Source: Salibacterium salarium (GTDB taxonomy: Bacteria > Bacillota > Bacilli > Bacillales > Marinococcaceae). Taken from it: DNA of 64,000 nt. The DNA lies in contig NZ_JAUSUM010000002.1 in the NCBI RefSeq assembly GCF_030813635.1, positions 930,001 through 994,000 on the forward strand, read 5' to 3'. Shown here piece by piece: positions 63,913 through 64,000 of this stretch. Position 1 is the first letter of the stretch. Each line of letters starts with the position of its first letter. The notes under the pieces are model-generated. The model ran no database searches, was not told the DNA's origin, and saw only the letters and a program-made list of their open reading frames with translations. The translations under genes were made by a program, and so were the position numbers.

Positions 63913-64000
63913 AAAATCCAACTCCCTCCTATCGACTCTATTATACAGCATACGTCAATATTCGAAGGTAGTATAGAAAAAACTGTCTTATAGAAAGGAT

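Overview
The window is a chromosomal segment of a low-GC, endospore-forming member of the Bacillaceae. Gene order follows the Bacillus subtilis arc from mltG/greA down to sigA/cccA. Sporulation genes (sigK, spoIIP, gpr, yqfC, yqfD, a Spo0E-like gene, sda), strong AAGGAGG-type ribosome sites, frequent TTG/GTG starts, a T-box and a CIRCE element all agree with this. A complete seven-gene Mrp Na+/H+ antiporter operon and several very acidic surface segments suggest a halotolerant or alkaline-tolerant relative (Oceanobacillus/Virgibacillus/Gracilibacillus-like); the genus is an inference.

Layout, left to right. 1-6.5 kb: cccA (cut by the window edge), an unrecognised membrane protein, the macromolecular synthesis genes sigA-dnaG-yqxD, then ppsR and ccpN. 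6.6-15.6 kb: T-box-controlled glyQS, then recO-yqzL-era-cdd-dgkA-ybeY-phoH-yqfD-yqfC. 15.8-18.9 kb: nfeD-floA-yqfB-like behind a textbook sigma-W promoter. 19.1-29.2 kb: rpsU-yqeY, deoC, mtaB-rsmE-prmA, and the hrcA-grpE-dnaK / dnaJ heat-shock genes with CIRCE. 29.3-37.3 kb: hemW-lepA, yqxA-spoIIP-gpr, divergent rpsT, holA and yqzM. 37.3-41.3 kb: competence genes comEC (frameshifted), comEA and divergent comER. 41.3-46.4 kb: the yqeG-yqeH-aroE-yhbY-nadD-yqeK-rsfS-yqeM operon. 46.4-47.3 kb: a DnaA-box cluster and sda. 47.4-53.2 kb: mrpABCDEFG. 53.3-64 kb: hup, a DUF4396 membrane protein, a Spo0E-like protein, uninterrupted sigK, a HesB/YneR-like protein, an S9 peptidase, a NudL-like Nudix hydrolase, yrhC, mtnN, yrrS, greA, trmR and mltG.

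Most genes are conserved housekeeping genes for replication, translation, ribosome assembly, protein folding and sporulation. I did not find an obvious defence island, prophage, insertion sequence, CRISPR array, rRNA or tRNA. The most informative points are: comEC broken at a 7-nt homopolymer; a DnaA-box cluster between the divergent yqeG and sda promoters; a yqxD start that is either an ATT codon or a 1-nt indel; loss of pgpH, comEB and yrrN-yrrO-udk from otherwise syntenic positions; and a dispersed intergenic repeat family with interleaved palindromes (four diverged copies).
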